Source of the DNA: Catenuloplanes atrovinosus
Lineage (GTDB): Bacteria; Actinomycetota; Actinomycetes; Mycobacteriales; Micromonosporaceae
Assembly: GCF_031458235.1 (NCBI RefSeq)
Contig: NZ_JAVDYB010000001.1
Span: 6,948,501 to 7,012,500, forward strand
Direction of reading: 5' to 3'
Length of the DNA: 64,000 nucleotides
Shown here one piece after another: positions 7,865-19,145 of this stretch (the first letter of the stretch is position 1; each line of letters begins with the position of its first letter). A program made the position numbers and the translations under genes. A model generated the notes under the pieces. The model was not told the DNA's origin. It saw only the letters and a program-made list of their open reading frames with translations, and ran no database searches.

Positions 7865-8887
7865 TCAGGCCTTGGGCGCGATATCGATCTTCACGAACTC
7901 CGCCGGGGTCTTGCCGGCGGGGATCGCCTCGGCACCCTCCAGGATCGCGATGACCTTCGCCACCCGCTCCTGGTCGACGATGCCCAGCTTCGGGGCGTCA
8001 CCGACGGTGTAGGTCTTCATGATGACCATCTCGGCGGCCGCGACCTCGACGTCGGTCTCGGGGACCGCCTTGGCGAGGATCTCGGCGGACTCCTGCGGGT
8101 TGTTGATCGCGTAGTCCATGCCCTTGAGCAGCGCGGTCGCGAACTTCTGCGCCATCTCCGGCTGCTCGGTCGCGATCTTGTCCGAGGTGAGCAGGAAGTG
8201 ACCGTAGAGGTCGGTGATCACGTCGGAGAACGCGAGCGAGACCGCCTTGCGGGTACCGCCGCCGGCCGCCTTCTCGATCAGCGGCTGGCCCACCACGAAC
8301 TGGCCGATCGCGTCGACCTTCTTCTGGCCGAGCGCCGGGCCGAGGTCGCCCGCGCCGGTCGGAATGATCTCCACCTTCGTGTGGTCGAAGCCCGCGAGCT
8401 TCGCGTACAGCGGGAAGAGGATCGTGGTGGTGGCGCCGGCCTGGTCGCCGAGCTTCTTGCCCTCGAGGTCCTTCGGCGTGGTGATGCCGGTGTCGTTGAG
8501 GGTCATGATGCCGACCATCGACCGCTGCTGGACCGCGGCGATCGCGGTGATGCCGGCGATGTCGCCCTTCGCCTTGGTCAGCATGTAACCGGTCGAGTCC
8601 ACCGGCGCGAACTGGGCGGCGCCGGAGGCCAGCGCGGCCATGTTCTCACCGGAGCCGGTGCCGACCTGGATGTCGACGTCCAGGCCCTGCTCCGCGAAGA
8701 AGCCCTTCTCCTTCGCGACGTACGCGTAGGCCTCGCGGCCGAACGTGTTGAACGCTGTTAGATACGTCACCTTCGTCAGCTCTCCGGAGGCGTTGTCGCC
8801 TCCGGAGTCATCCGAACCGGTGCATCCGGCCACTGCCACCACTGCCATGGCAGCAACAGCCGCCGCGAGCCCGCGGAACGCTCTCAT
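7865..8887 (-). CDS. NitT/TauT/ThiY-type ABC transporter substrate-binding lipoprotein
   Basis: A 340-residue NMT1/ThiY/SsuA-type binding lipoprotein. The signal peptide ends with lipobox VAGC (Cys22), then a Ser/Gly/Asp linker. The mature domain shows the family pattern: VTYLTAFNTFGREAYAYVAKEKGFFAEQGL, then GTGSGENMAALASGAAQFA and TPKDLEGKKLGDQ. It should deliver solute to the permease at 6084-6875. A GTGACC-N17-TACTCT promoter lies ~120 bp upstream and the ATG is preceded by GGAGGAAGGG. The proximity of the thiamine operon and the NMT1-like fold make a thiamine-pyrimidine precursor possible, but no TPP riboswitch is present in its leader, so the substrate is left open. Confidence 0.88.
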   Translation of the reverse strand: MRAFRGLAAAVAAMAVVAVAGCTGSDDSGGDNASGELTKVTYLTAFNTFGREAYAYVAKEKGFFAEQGLDVDIQVGTGSGENMAALASGAAQFAPVDSTGYMLTKAKGDIAGITAIAAVQQRSMVGIMTLNDTGITTPKDLEGKKLGDQAGATTTILFPLYAKLAGFDHTKVEIIPTGAGDLGPALGQKKVDAIGQFVVGQPLIEKAAGGGTRKAVSLAFSDVITDLYGHFLLTSDKIATEQPEMAQKFATALLKGMDYAINNPQESAEILAKAVPETDVEVAAAEMVIMKTYTVGDAPKLGIVDQERVAKVIAILEGAEAIPAGKTPAEFVKIDIAPKA

Positions 8888-9008
8888 GGGTTTCTTGCCC
8901 TTCCTCCAGCCACCCTGGCTAGGCCATCTAGGTCAGGTGTGAGCGGACCGGGCAGTCGCGGCATCATTGCTGATCCCCCTGCCGACAACCCCCGGCGTAG
9001 CGGGCAAC

Positions 9009-9037
9009 AGAGTACGAGACCATCCGTTACCGGTCAC
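9009..9037 (-). promoter_or_regulatory. Promoter of the NitT/TauT binding lipoprotein gene
   Basis: On the minus strand GTGACC (9037-9032) and TACTCT (9014-9009) are exactly 17 bp apart, matching a housekeeping promoter. The same -10 hexamer is used by the rpsL promoter in this window. The predicted start near 9002 gives a ~115-nt leader. Confidence 0.6.
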
Positions 9038-9099
9038 CCCGCCCTCGCATTGCGAGACGGCAACGAAATGGACAGTGTTGGCTTAACCACTTCATAGGT

Positions 9100-9127
9100 G
9101 CGACACCGCTGAGATGGGGGCTAACCT
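9100..9127 (+). promoter_or_regulatory. Leaderless-type promoter of the LLM oxidoreductase gene
   Basis: GCGACA (9100-9105) and TAACCT (9122-9127) are 16 bp apart, and the -10 ends eight bases before the ATG at 9136. Transcription would begin at or within two bases of the start codon. No Shine-Dalgarno sequence precedes the ATG, which fits a leaderless mRNA. Confidence 0.55.
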
Positions 9128-9135
9128 CTGCGCCC

Positions 9136-10068
9136 ATGCGAGTCTGCGTGTTCACCGAGCCGCACCGCGGCGCCACATTCGACGAGATGCTGCGGGCCGC
9201 GCAGCACGCCGAGGCGGCCGGTTTCGACGGCTTCTTCCGCGCGGATCACTTCATGCCGGTGCACAGGTCGGACGGCTTTCCCGGCCCGACCGACGCGTGG
9301 GTGACGCTCGGCGCGATCGCCCGGGAGACCAGCACGATCAGGCTCGGCACGCTGCTCAGTTCGGCCACTTTCCGTCACCCCGCGATTACGGCGATTACGG
9401 TGGCGCAGGTCGACGAGATGAGCAACGGACGCATCGACTTCGGTCTCGGTGCCGGCTGGCTCGGCGCCGAACACACTGCGCTCGGTATTCCTTTCTTCAC
9501 GCCGCGTGAACGATTCGAGCGCCTCGACGAACAGCTCCAGATCATCAGCGGCCTGTGGGCCACCCCGCGCGGCGAACGCTATTCCTTTAACGGCAAGCAT
9601 TTCACGCTCGTCGACGCGCTCGCGCTGCCGAAGCCGGTGCAGACGCCCGGCCCCCCGATCATCGTCGGCGGACGCGGCCCGAAGAGCACGCCGCGACTGG
9701 CCGCGCGTTACGCGGACGAGTACAACGTGCCGCCGTCGCCGGTCAAGAAGTGCGCCGAGCAGTACGAACTGGTCCGTGAGGCGAGCGAGAAGTACGGCCG
9801 GACCAAGGCGCCACTGGTCTTCTCCGCGAGCATCGCCGTCGCGTGTGGACGGGCCGACGCGGAGATCGGCAAGCGGCTCGCACTGCTGGAGGAGCCGTCG
9901 ATCCTCCCGCCCGAGCCGGTCGTCGCCGGCACGCCCGCGCAGGTGGTCGAGGAGCTGGCCAGGTACGCCGAGGCCGGGGCCACGAAGCTCTACGTGCGAC
10001 TGCGCGACCAGTCCGACCTGGACCTGCTCGACCTGCTCGCCGCCGAGGTCATTCCACACCTTCCGTAA
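9136..10068 (+). CDS. LLM-class (luciferase-like) F420/flavin-dependent oxidoreductase
   Basis: A 310-residue TIM-barrel oxidoreductase of the luciferase-like monooxygenase superfamily. In actinomycetes most relatives use reduced F420. Family features seen: MRVCVFTEP start, EAAGFDGFFRADHFMP, TSTIRLGTLLSSATFRHPAI, the NGRIDFGLGAGW motif, and PIIVGGRGPKSTPRLAARYADEYN near residue 175. The C-terminal half (GTPAQVVEELARYAEAGATKLYV) is also typical. It is monocistronic or followed after 28 bp by the large membrane protein. Cofactor choice (F420 against FMN) and substrate cannot be decided from sequence. Confidence 0.88.
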   Translation: MRVCVFTEPHRGATFDEMLRAAQHAEAAGFDGFFRADHFMPVHRSDGFPGPTDAWVTLGAIARETSTIRLGTLLSSATFRHPAITAITVAQVDEMSNGRIDFGLGAGWLGAEHTALGIPFFTPRERFERLDEQLQIISGLWATPRGERYSFNGKHFTLVDALALPKPVQTPGPPIIVGGRGPKSTPRLAARYADEYNVPPSPVKKCAEQYELVREASEKYGRTKAPLVFSASIAVACGRADAEIGKRLALLEEPSILPPEPVVAGTPAQVVEELARYAEAGATKLYVRLRDQSDLDLLDLLAAEVIPHLP

Positions 10069-10096
10069 CGTTTCTTCCCCCCGTAACGTGCCCCAC

Positions 10097-13000
10097 ATGG
10101 CCATTCGGACCTGGGGCAGGGTGCTGCTGACGTCACTCGGAGTGAGCCTCCTGGTCGGCGCCGGGCAGCTCGGCATCGCGTTCGGGTTCGGCGTCCTCCG
10201 CTTCGGCCGCGCGTTCTCGGACGGCATCGAGAACCAGTGGTACGCACAGCTCACCTGGATCGCCTGGTTCGCGATCGTCGCCGCCGTCACCGGTGCGCTG
10301 GTCGCGGACCGCGCCGCCCGCCGCCTCGGGCACGACGGCGGCCCGCCCGCGCTCGCCGGGCTGGCGCTCTGCTCGTCGCTCGGCGCGGCCGGGGTCGCGC
10401 TGATCACCATGCCGGCCGCGCGCACGGCCCAGCTCACCGACGGCACCGACCCGGCCGGCGCGGTCGCGGTCGCCGCGCTGATCGGCGCCGCCGCCGGCCT
10501 GCCGCTCGCCGCGCTGGTGCTCTGGCAGCGTGCGTACGCCTGGGCGGTCGGCTCGCTCGTGGCCGCGGCCTGGCTACTCGGCGCCGGCTCGGCCGTGGCC
10601 TCGTTCGGCACCGGCACCGACCTGCCAGCGGTCCGCCTCGGCGTCCTCGACCCGGCCGCGTTCAGCACCGGCGTCGTGCAGCGCCTCGCGGTCGTGGTGA
10701 TGCCGTCGCTCGCGCTGGTGGCCGGCGCCACGATCGGCGCGATCGCCCGCCGGCGCGACCGGCACACCGCGATCGTGGCCACGTCCGGCCTGCTCGCGCC
10801 GGCGCCGCTGGCGATCGCCTACCTCGCCGCCGGGCCGGGCGGCGCGACCGACGCGTACCAGGCGGCGCCGTTCTGGGGCTCGCTGGTCGCGCTGGCCGCG
10901 GGCATGCTGGGCTCGCTGCTCGCCGTGATCGCCCACCACACCGCCACCCAAAATCCAAATCACACCCCTCCGCCGGTACGTGGGGAGCTCACCGCCGCAC
11001 CGGCGGCCCCACCGGGCAGCCCCTCCCCCGGCGACGCCGACTCGGACGGCCCGGACACCGCCGGTAAGCCGGACACCGCCGGTAGGGAGGCTCCGGCGGT
11101 GACGCCGGACGAGATCCTCGGCCCGGTTCCGGGGACGCGCGACACGGCTGGGACCTCGGCGGATCCGCTTGATCCCGGCACTCCGATAAGCTCCATCGGC
11201 TCGATCGGTACGGACAAACCGGTCAGCACAGGAAAACCGGCCACCTCGGGGGACCCAGACCACGCGGAAACGAAGGATGATGATCCACTCAGCAGGGAAT
11301 CTCACAACTCCCGGGATTCCGAGCCGATTACCTTGATCTCTCCGACACTGGATGACGTGTTGTCTCCCAAGGAACGCGAAACGCAGGAAGAGGGCGGGAG
11401 CGACATGTTCACCCCCGAGACGAACAGCGGCGATCCCCAGCGGCACCCGTCCCCCTGGGACGACGCGGACCCGGGCCAGGAGCCCGACGGCCTGGACGAC
11501 GCCTCCGCCTGGGCGGAGGCCGCCTCGCATCGCCCGAGCGGCCGCAGCGGTCTCGCCGACATCGAGGAGCCGCCGCCCGCGCTGGGCGCGCTCCGCGAGC
11601 CGACCGGCGCGTTCCGCCAGGCGAACTGGTCCGCCGCCTTCGGCGCCAACCAGCCGTGGGAACTCGACCAGGCCGAACGCGAACCCACCCCGTTCGAGCT
11701 CGCCGAACGCGCCCGCCGCGCCGAGGCCGACCGCGCCCTGGCCGCCGGCTCCGCACGCCCCGGCGACGACGAGGCCCAGGCTTCCCCGTCCGCCTGGGAC
11801 CGGACGCCGGCCGAGCCGCGCGAATCCCGCCCGGAACGGGACGACGCGGACCGCGACGACGGCCCGGCCGAGGCCGGACGGACGATCACGATGGACTTCG
11901 GGGCCCCCGCGGACCAGGATTCCGAGGGTGGCGGCCTGGACACCCGGCTCGGCCCGTCCGGGCTGCGCGCCGAGTTCGCGGCCGGCATCCGCGCCGGATC
12001 CGAGCACACCACCGACCTACCCGGCGCCCCGGCCATCCTGCCCCCGCCCGCCCCCGGCCCGCCGCCGCCACTCCCCCCGGCCGCGAACCGCCCCGCACCG
12101 GCCCCCGAGACCCCCGCCGCCAACGCGCCGACCTCGGGCGCGCCGATCTCCGGCGCGCCGGTCTCCGCCACCCCCGTCTCCAGCGCTCCAATCTCCGGCG
12201 CCCCTGATTCCAGCGCTCCGATCTCCGGCGGGCCGATCTCCAGCCCTGCTGCCCCCGGCATGCCGGCCTCCAGCACGCCGGCCTCCAGCACGCCGACCTC
12301 CGGCACCCCGATCTCCAGCCCTGCCGCCCCCGGCACGCCGATCCCCAGCACGCCAACCTCCGGCGGGCCGATCTCCAGCCCTGCCGCCCCCGGCACGCCG
12401 ATCCCCAGCGCGCCGACCTCCGGCGCCCCGGTTTCCACCGTGCCCGGCGCCCAGGTCTTCGGCGTCCAGATCCCCGACACGCAGATCTCCGGCGCTCCGG
12501 CCCCCGACGCTCCGACTTCCGGCACGCCGGTCTCCGGCAGCCCGGTTCCCGGCGTCCCCGTGCCGGGCCGACCGGTCCCGTCCTCGGATGCGCCGGCGGC
12601 GGGCGACTGGATGCCGGCGGGGCAGGCACGGGGTGGTCCGGCCGACGCCGCGCCTCCGGCACCGCCCGCGGCCGCGGCAGCCCCCTCCTACCCGGCCGAT
12701 ACGACGCCGACGGGGGACGCCGGTGCCGTGTTCGTGCCGGAGCCGGCGCGTGCGGTGCCGATGATCGAGCCGGAGTTCCGCGTCATTCCGCCTGACCCGC
12801 CCGCCGATGACTCGCCCACGGTCGCATCGCCCGTGCGGTCGGCTCCGGACGCACCGGCGGACCGGGGGCTCGGTGAGCGCCTGGCCGAGGTCCGGACCGG
12901 CGAGCCCGGCGACTTCTTCGCGCCGCACCAGCAGCCCGGTCCCCCGCAGGCCGTGGCGGCGCAGGGGGACGTCTGGTCCGGCACCGGCGAGCCCGAGCGG

Positions 13001-15049
13001 CGCGCTGATCAGCCGAGCGGGCCCGGTACCTCCGGTCCCGGTGACGGCTGGGCCGCCCGTCCGGAAGAACACGGTCGCGAGGAGAGCCGGTCCCCACGTC
13101 CCGAGCAGGGCCGCGAGGAGGCCGGCCGCCCGGAGGCGACCGAGGGTGCGGCGGCGACGCCGGCGTACCCGGCACGGGTCTTTCCCCGGATCTTCGAGCC
13201 GGTGGAGCCGCCGGCCGAGATGCCCTCGCTGTTCGAGTCGACGAAGCCGGCCACGCCGGCACCGTCCCTCTTCGAGCCGGTCCGGCAGCGGCTCACCGAG
13301 CCCCCGGCCGAGCAGCCCACGCCTCGCCCGGCCGACGGCCGGCAGACGAGCGGCCCATCCGGCGCCGAGACGGTCCCGCCCCGGCCCGGGGACGGCGCGC
13401 GCGCCGACTCCGGCACGCCGTGGCCGGCTGACACCGCCGGTGGCCCGGCGTCCGCGGCACTCCCCGCCGCCACGCCGCCGCGGGAGCCGTCGTCCCTGCC
13501 CCGGTTCGCGGTGAGCCGGCCGGAGAACAGCTCGGTCGCCGGCTCGTTCCCGGAGCGGTTCGCTTCCGGTCCGGCGGCGGGCGACGCCGCACCGAGGCCG
13601 GACGCCCGGCCCTCGAACACCACCGCCGGCACCGCCGACCAGGGCACCCCTGTCCCGCCGCGGTTCCCGGCATCCCCGCCGAGCCCGGCCGCGACCGACC
13701 CGGCCGGCTCCGCCGCGCCGTGGACCGGCGGCGACACCGCGCAGCCACACGCCCCCGGTCCCGCCGCACCGTGGACCGCCGCGACCGGCGGCGACACCGC
13801 ACAGTCGCACCCCGCCGATCCCGCCGCGCCCTGGACCGCCGCGACCGGCGGCGACACCGCACAGCCACACGCCGCCGATCCCGCCGCACCCTGGACCGCC
13901 GCGACCGGCGGCGACACCGCACAGCCACACGCCGCCGATCCCGCCGCACCCTGGACCGCCGCGACCGGCGGCGACACCGCGCAGCCACACGCCCCCGGTC
14001 CCGCCGCACCGTGGACCGCCGCGACCGGCGGCGGCACCGCGCAGTCGCACCCCGCCGGGGACAGCGAGGACCGCGCGCAGGCCGCGCCGTGGACCTCCGG
14101 TTCGCCCGGGGCCGGCACCGCCGAGCAGCCGGCTGCCGGCGACCCGTCACGGTGGGAGACCACCGGTCAGCAGCCCGTTCCGCCGGGCGCCTTCGGTGGC
14201 GAGGCCCCGTGGGAGACCGGTCCCGGCCTCGCCCGGCAGCCGGCGCCGGCGCGCCCGGTGGAAGCGTTCGAGGGCGACGGCCCTGCTCCGTGGGAGGCCG
14301 GCGCCGGGCAGACGCCGCGCTTCCTGGCCGGTGCCGACGACGGCAGCATGCAGCCGCACTTCCCCGCGCCGTGGCCCGCCGATCCCACGACGGCCGGACC
14401 TGCGGCGGGGCCGGCCCCGTCGCACTTCCCGGCGAGCACCGCGGACGGCTTCCCCGCGCCCGGAGCCGACGTCTCCCGGGCGGCCGGAGCGGCGCGCCGG
14501 GACGACCCGATCGGCGCGCCCAGCAGCGGAAACACCGGTACCGAGCCGGTGCACGAGGGTGTCGTGCTGCCCCCGCGGGAAGTACGCCAGGAACCTCGCC
14601 AGGAGCCTCGCCAGGAGTCACGTCCCGCGCGCAGCCCCTGGGCGGCCGGTGACTCCTGGGCCGCGGACGACGCCTGGTCCGTCACCGACGACTGGACGCC
14701 GACCGCACCGGCCGCCGGCGCCCGTCCCGACCGCCCGGCACGCGACGACGGGTGGTCCGCGCCGGAGGAGCCGGCGAGCACCTGGTCCGCGCGCCCGTCC
14801 GAGCCCTGGAACGCGGACCCGCCCTACCCGGCCGGCGCCACGCCGCAGCCGCCCCCGCCCGCCCCGGCTCCGGAGGCGCCCGCCGAGCCGGATCCGGAGC
14901 CGCAGGCCGCGAAGCCGGAGAAGCGCCGCCGGGGCCTGTTCCGGCGGCGCAACCAGCCGGCGCAGCCGCCCGCGGCCGAGGCGGTCCCGCTGCGGGACGA
15001 GGAGTACGTGGACTGGGTCAGCGGCCTCGGCGACCGCTCGTCCGAATAG
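10097..15049 (+). CDS. Giant multi-pass membrane protein with repeat-rich disordered tail
   Basis: A 1650-residue protein I do not recognise. Residues ~1-275 contain about eight hydrophobic helices. The rest (~1,370 residues) is low-complexity, rich in Pro, Ala, Gly, Asp and Glu. Two repeat tracts stand out: a (S/T)GxP-type pentapeptide tract (DNA 12121-12560) and 5.5 copies of a 20-residue unit containing GGDTAQPHA and PAAPWTAAT (13727-14058). The C-terminus is different: a basic patch (KRRRGLFRRRNQ) then an acidic-aromatic end (DEEYVDWVSGLG), which looks like a functional peptide. The ATG at 10097 is chosen because the frame upstream is antisense-like noise inside the LLM gene; TAACGT (10084-10089) lies seven bases before it, suggesting a leaderless mRNA. 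An internal ATG at 11405 is in the same frame. Confidence 0.75.
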   Translation: MAIRTWGRVLLTSLGVSLLVGAGQLGIAFGFGVLRFGRAFSDGIENQWYAQLTWIAWFAIVAAVTGALVADRAARRLGHDGGPPALAGLALCSSLGAAGVALITMPAARTAQLTDGTDPAGAVAVAALIGAAAGLPLAALVLWQRAYAWAVGSLVAAAWLLGAGSAVASFGTGTDLPAVRLGVLDPAAFSTGVVQRLAVVVMPSLALVAGATIGAIARRRDRHTAIVATSGLLAPAPLAIAYLAAGPGGATDAYQAAPFWGSLVALAAGMLGSLLAVIAHHTATQNPNHTPPPVRGELTAAPAAPPGSPSPGDADSDGPDTAGKPDTAGREAPAVTPDEILGPVPGTRDTAGTSADPLDPGTPISSIGSIGTDKPVSTGKPATSGDPDHAETKDDDPLSRESHNSRDSEPITLISPTLDDVLSPKERETQEEGGSDMFTPETNSGDPQRHPSPWDDADPGQEPDGLDDASAWAEAASHRPSGRSGLADIEEPPPALGALREPTGAFRQANWSAAFGANQPWELDQAEREPTPFELAERARRAEADRALAAGSARPGDDEAQASPSAWDRTPAEPRESRPERDDADRDDGPAEAGRTITMDFGAPADQDSEGGGLDTRLGPSGLRAEFAAGIRAGSEHTTDLPGAPAILPPPAPGPPPPLPPAANRPAPAPETPAANAPTSGAPISGAPVSATPVSSAPISGAPDSSAPISGGPISSPAAPGMPASSTPASSTPTSGTPISSPAAPGTPIPSTPTSGGPISSPAAPGTPIPSAPTSGAPVSTVPGAQVFGVQIPDTQISGAPAPDAPTSGTPVSGSPVPGVPVPGRPVPSSDAPAAGDWMPAGQARGGPADAAPPAPPAAAAAPSYPADTTPTGDAGAVFVPEPARAVPMIEPEFRVIPPDPPADDSPTVASPVRSAPDAPADRGLGERLAEVRTGEPGDFFAPHQQPGPPQAVAAQGDVWSGTGEPERRADQPSGPGTSGPGDGWAARPEEHGREESRSPRPEQGREEAGRPEATEGAAATPAYPARVFPRIFEPVEPPAEMPSLFESTKPATPAPSLFEPVRQRLTEPPAEQPTPRPADGRQTSGPSGAETVPPRPGDGARADSGTPWPADTAGGPASAALPAATPPREPSSLPRFAVSRPENSSVAGSFPERFASGPAAGDAAPRPDARPSNTTAGTADQGTPVPPRFPASPPSPAATDPAGSAAPWTGGDTAQPHAPGPAAPWTAATGGDTAQSHPADPAAPWTAATGGDTAQPHAADPAAPWTAATGGDTAQPHAADPAAPWTAATGGDTAQPHAPGPAAPWTAATGGGTAQSHPAGDSEDRAQAAPWTSGSPGAGTAEQPAAGDPSRWETTGQQPVPPGAFGGEAPWETGPGLARQPAPARPVEAFEGDGPAPWEAGAGQTPRFLAGADDGSMQPHFPAPWPADPTTAGPAAGPAPSHFPASTADGFPAPGADVSRAAGAARRDDPIGAPSSGNTGTEPVHEGVVLPPREVRQEPRQEPRQESRPARSPWAAGDSWAADDAWSVTDDWTPTAPAAGARPDRPARDDGWSAPEEPASTWSARPSEPWNADPPYPAGATPQPPPPAPAPEAPAEPDPEPQAAKPEKRRRGLFRRRNQPAQPPAAEAVPLRDEEYVDWVSGLGDRSSE
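12121..12560 (+). repeat. Degenerate short tandem repeats encoding an S/T-G-x-P tract
   Basis: Imperfect 15-18 bp repeats within the giant membrane-protein gene encode units such as TSGAP, ISGAP and ISSPAAPG. The frame is kept throughout. Nearly every unit contains Pro, which predicts an extended, possibly glycosylated stalk. Confidence 0.75.
13727..14058 (+). repeat. 60-bp in-frame tandem repeat (5.5 copies)
   Basis: Five 60-bp units start at 13727, 13787, 13847, 13907 and 13967, with a partial sixth. Two neighbouring units are identical at the protein level; the others differ mainly at HAPG, HPAD or HAAD. The near-identity implies recent expansion by slippage or recombination. Each unit encodes 20 residues and ends in PWTAAT. 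Confidence 0.93.
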
Positions 15050-15055
15050 CGGTCG

Positions 15056-15084
15056 AAGGGGGTCCCGGAGCCCGGGACCCCCTT
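15056..15084. terminator. Bidirectional terminator between giant membrane protein and thiC
   Basis: A perfect 13-bp stem (AAGGGGGTCCCGG with CCGGGACCCCCTT) and a 3-base loop. It begins right after the plus-strand stop codon and ends six bases before the thiC stop on the other strand, so it serves both convergent units. Confidence 0.88.
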
Positions 15085-15089
15085 GATCG

Positions 15090-16706
<1,617 letters not shown>

Positions 16707-17495
16707 CTAGCCGAAGTGATCCAGTGGGCCGCGACCGCCGCCCACCTTCCAGGAACGCGCGCCGGTCAGCGCCGCGGTCACGTACCGCTTCGCGGTCTCC
16801 AGCGCGGTGAACAGGTCGTCGCCGTGCGCGAGCCGGGCCGCGACCGCGGCGGAGAACGTGCAGCCGGTGCCGTGGTCGTTGTCGGTCGGCACCCACGGCG
16901 AGCGCAGGTGACGGACGTCGTCGCCGGCCCACAGCACGTCGACCGCGTCGCCGTCCTCCTCGCCGCCGGTCACCACCACGTACCGCGCGCCGCCGGCCGC
17001 GATCGCCCGCGCGGCCGCGGCCATCTCCGCAGTCGTGGTCACGGAGGTGCCGGTCAGCGCGGACGCCTCGTCCCGGTTCGGCGTGGCCAGCAGCGCGTAC
17101 GGCAGCACCCGCTCGATCACCGCCAGCGCGCCGAGCCGGTGACCGGAGGTGGCGTACAGCACCGGGTCGAGCACCAGGTTCGGCAGTTGCCCGTCGCGGG
17201 CGCGCGCGGCCACCTCGGCCGCCACGTCCGCGCCGCCCAGCATCCCGACCTTGACGGCCGCGACCGCCATGTCGTCCAGCACCGCGTCGATCTGCGCGCC
17301 GACCACCGTGGCGGGCAGCGGGTGCACGTCCACGACGCCGCGGGTGTTCTGCGCCGTGATCGCGGTGATCGCCGAGGTGCCGTAGGCGCGCATCGCCGCG
17401 AACGCCTTCAGGTCCGCCTGGATGCCGGCGCCGCCGCCCGAGTCGGAGCCCGCGATGGTCAGCGTCACCGGCGGCGTACCCGGTCCGGCGCTCAT
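16707..17495 (-). CDS. thiD: Hydroxymethylpyrimidine/phosphomethylpyrimidine kinase ThiD
   Basis: A 262-residue ribokinase-fold kinase that phosphorylates HMP and HMP-P to HMP-PP. Diagnostic segments: TIAGSDSGGGAGIQADLKAF near the N-terminus, then ITAQNTRGV, LLATPNRDEASALTG, and NDHGTGCTFSAAVAA with the catalytic GTGC anion hole. The ATG at 17495 overlaps the stop of the upstream TenI/ThiE-like gene (ATGA). It belongs to the thiamine operon, just before thiC. No fused ThiE or TenA domain is present. Confidence 0.97.
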   Translation of the reverse strand: MSAGPGTPPVTLTIAGSDSGGGAGIQADLKAFAAMRAYGTSAITAITAQNTRGVVDVHPLPATVVGAQIDAVLDDMAVAAVKVGMLGGADVAAEVAARARDGQLPNLVLDPVLYATSGHRLGALAVIERVLPYALLATPNRDEASALTGTSVTTTAEMAAAARAIAAGGARYVVVTGGEEDGDAVDVLWAGDDVRHLRSPWVPTDNDHGTGCTFSAAVAARLAHGDDLFTALETAKRYVTAALTGARSWKVGGGRGPLDHFG

Positions 17496-18079
17496 CGGGC
17501 CGGCTCCGCGACCGCGCCGATCAGCGTCGCGACCAGCGCGGCGGGGTCGGGCGCGCGCATCACGGCGCCCATCACGGCCACGCCGGCCGCGCCCGTGTCG
17601 ACGCAGGCCCGGGCCGCGGCCGCGGTCTCGATCCCGCCGAGGGCGACGACCCGCGCGGCGGTACGGCCGAGGAGCCGGGCCAGCCCGGTCAGGCCGAGCT
17701 CCGCGTCGTACCCCGGCTTGGATCTGGTCCGGAAGATCGGCGAGACGGTGACGTAGTCCTCGGTGGTCAGCCGCGCCAGCTCCGCCTCGTCGTGGCACGA
17801 GCGCCCGACCAGCGGCAGCACCGGTGGCGGATAGGGACCGGCGGCGGCGAGGTGCACGGCGTCGCCGCCCAGCGGGTCCGGACCGGCCACGATCAGCCGC
17901 CCGCCGGCCGGGGCCAGGATCGCCCGCAGTTCGTCCGCCAGCGCCCGCCGGGCATCCGCCGGCAGGTCCTTCTCGCGCAGCAGCACGCGGCGCGCGCCGC
18001 CCTCCACCGCCCGCGCGATCGTGCGGACCAGCCCGTGCCGCGCCTGCGCCCGGTCCGTCACCACGATCAACCCGTTCAT
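17492..18079 (-). CDS. ThiE/TenI-family protein (second thiamine-phosphate-synthase-like protein, possibly thiazole tautomerase)
   Basis: A 195-residue TIM-barrel protein of the ThiE/TenI family: MNGLIVVTDRAQ start, REKDLP, VGRSCHDEAEL, DYVTVSPIFRTRSKPGY and VVALGGI. A second, canonical ThiE is encoded at the head of the same operon. With the His in GRSCH and its place between thiG and thiD, this copy is a good candidate for the TenI thiazole tautomerase that acts on the ThiG product. It could equally be a divergent TMP synthase, which sequence alone does not settle. The ATG at 18079 is the only good in-frame start; AGGG lies 13 bases upstream, so initiation looks weak. It overlaps thiD. Confidence 0.8.
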   Translation of the reverse strand: MNGLIVVTDRAQARHGLVRTIARAVEGGARRVLLREKDLPADARRALADELRAILAPAGGRLIVAGPDPLGGDAVHLAAAGPYPPPVLPLVGRSCHDEAELARLTTEDYVTVSPIFRTRSKPGYDAELGLTGLARLLGRTAARVVALGGIETAAAARACVDTGAAGVAVMGAVMRAPDPAALVATLIGAVAEPAR

Positions 18080-18168
18080 CGAGCATTCATCACCCTGGCG
18101 AAGGGGTCGATGCCCGGCACGACTCGGCCGGCTGGATGTCCTGGGGTGGGGACCAGGTGGAAGAACGC

Positions 18169-19135
<967 letters not shown>

Positions 19136-19145
<10 letters not shown>

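Noticed and set aside
8888-9002. TPP riboswitch in the binding-lipoprotein leader
   Set aside because: An ACCTGACCTAGAT stretch resembles part of the THI box, but the CTGAGA side and the P1 pairing are missing.
9449-10096. N-terminal extension of the giant membrane protein back to 9449
   Set aside because: The extension is an out-of-frame reading of the LLM oxidoreductase gene and is Arg/Ser-rich noise; the ATG at 10097 begins a hydrophobic segment and has a promoter-like box.
13727-14058. Insertion sequence or mobile element
   Set aside because: The repeats are short, in frame and inside a continuous coding region; no transposase or terminal inverted repeats are present. No mobile element was found anywhere in the window.
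18080-18168. Second riboswitch or promoter before the TenI-like gene
   Set aside because: The 89-bp gap lacks THI-box core sequences and shows no clear -35/-10 pair.
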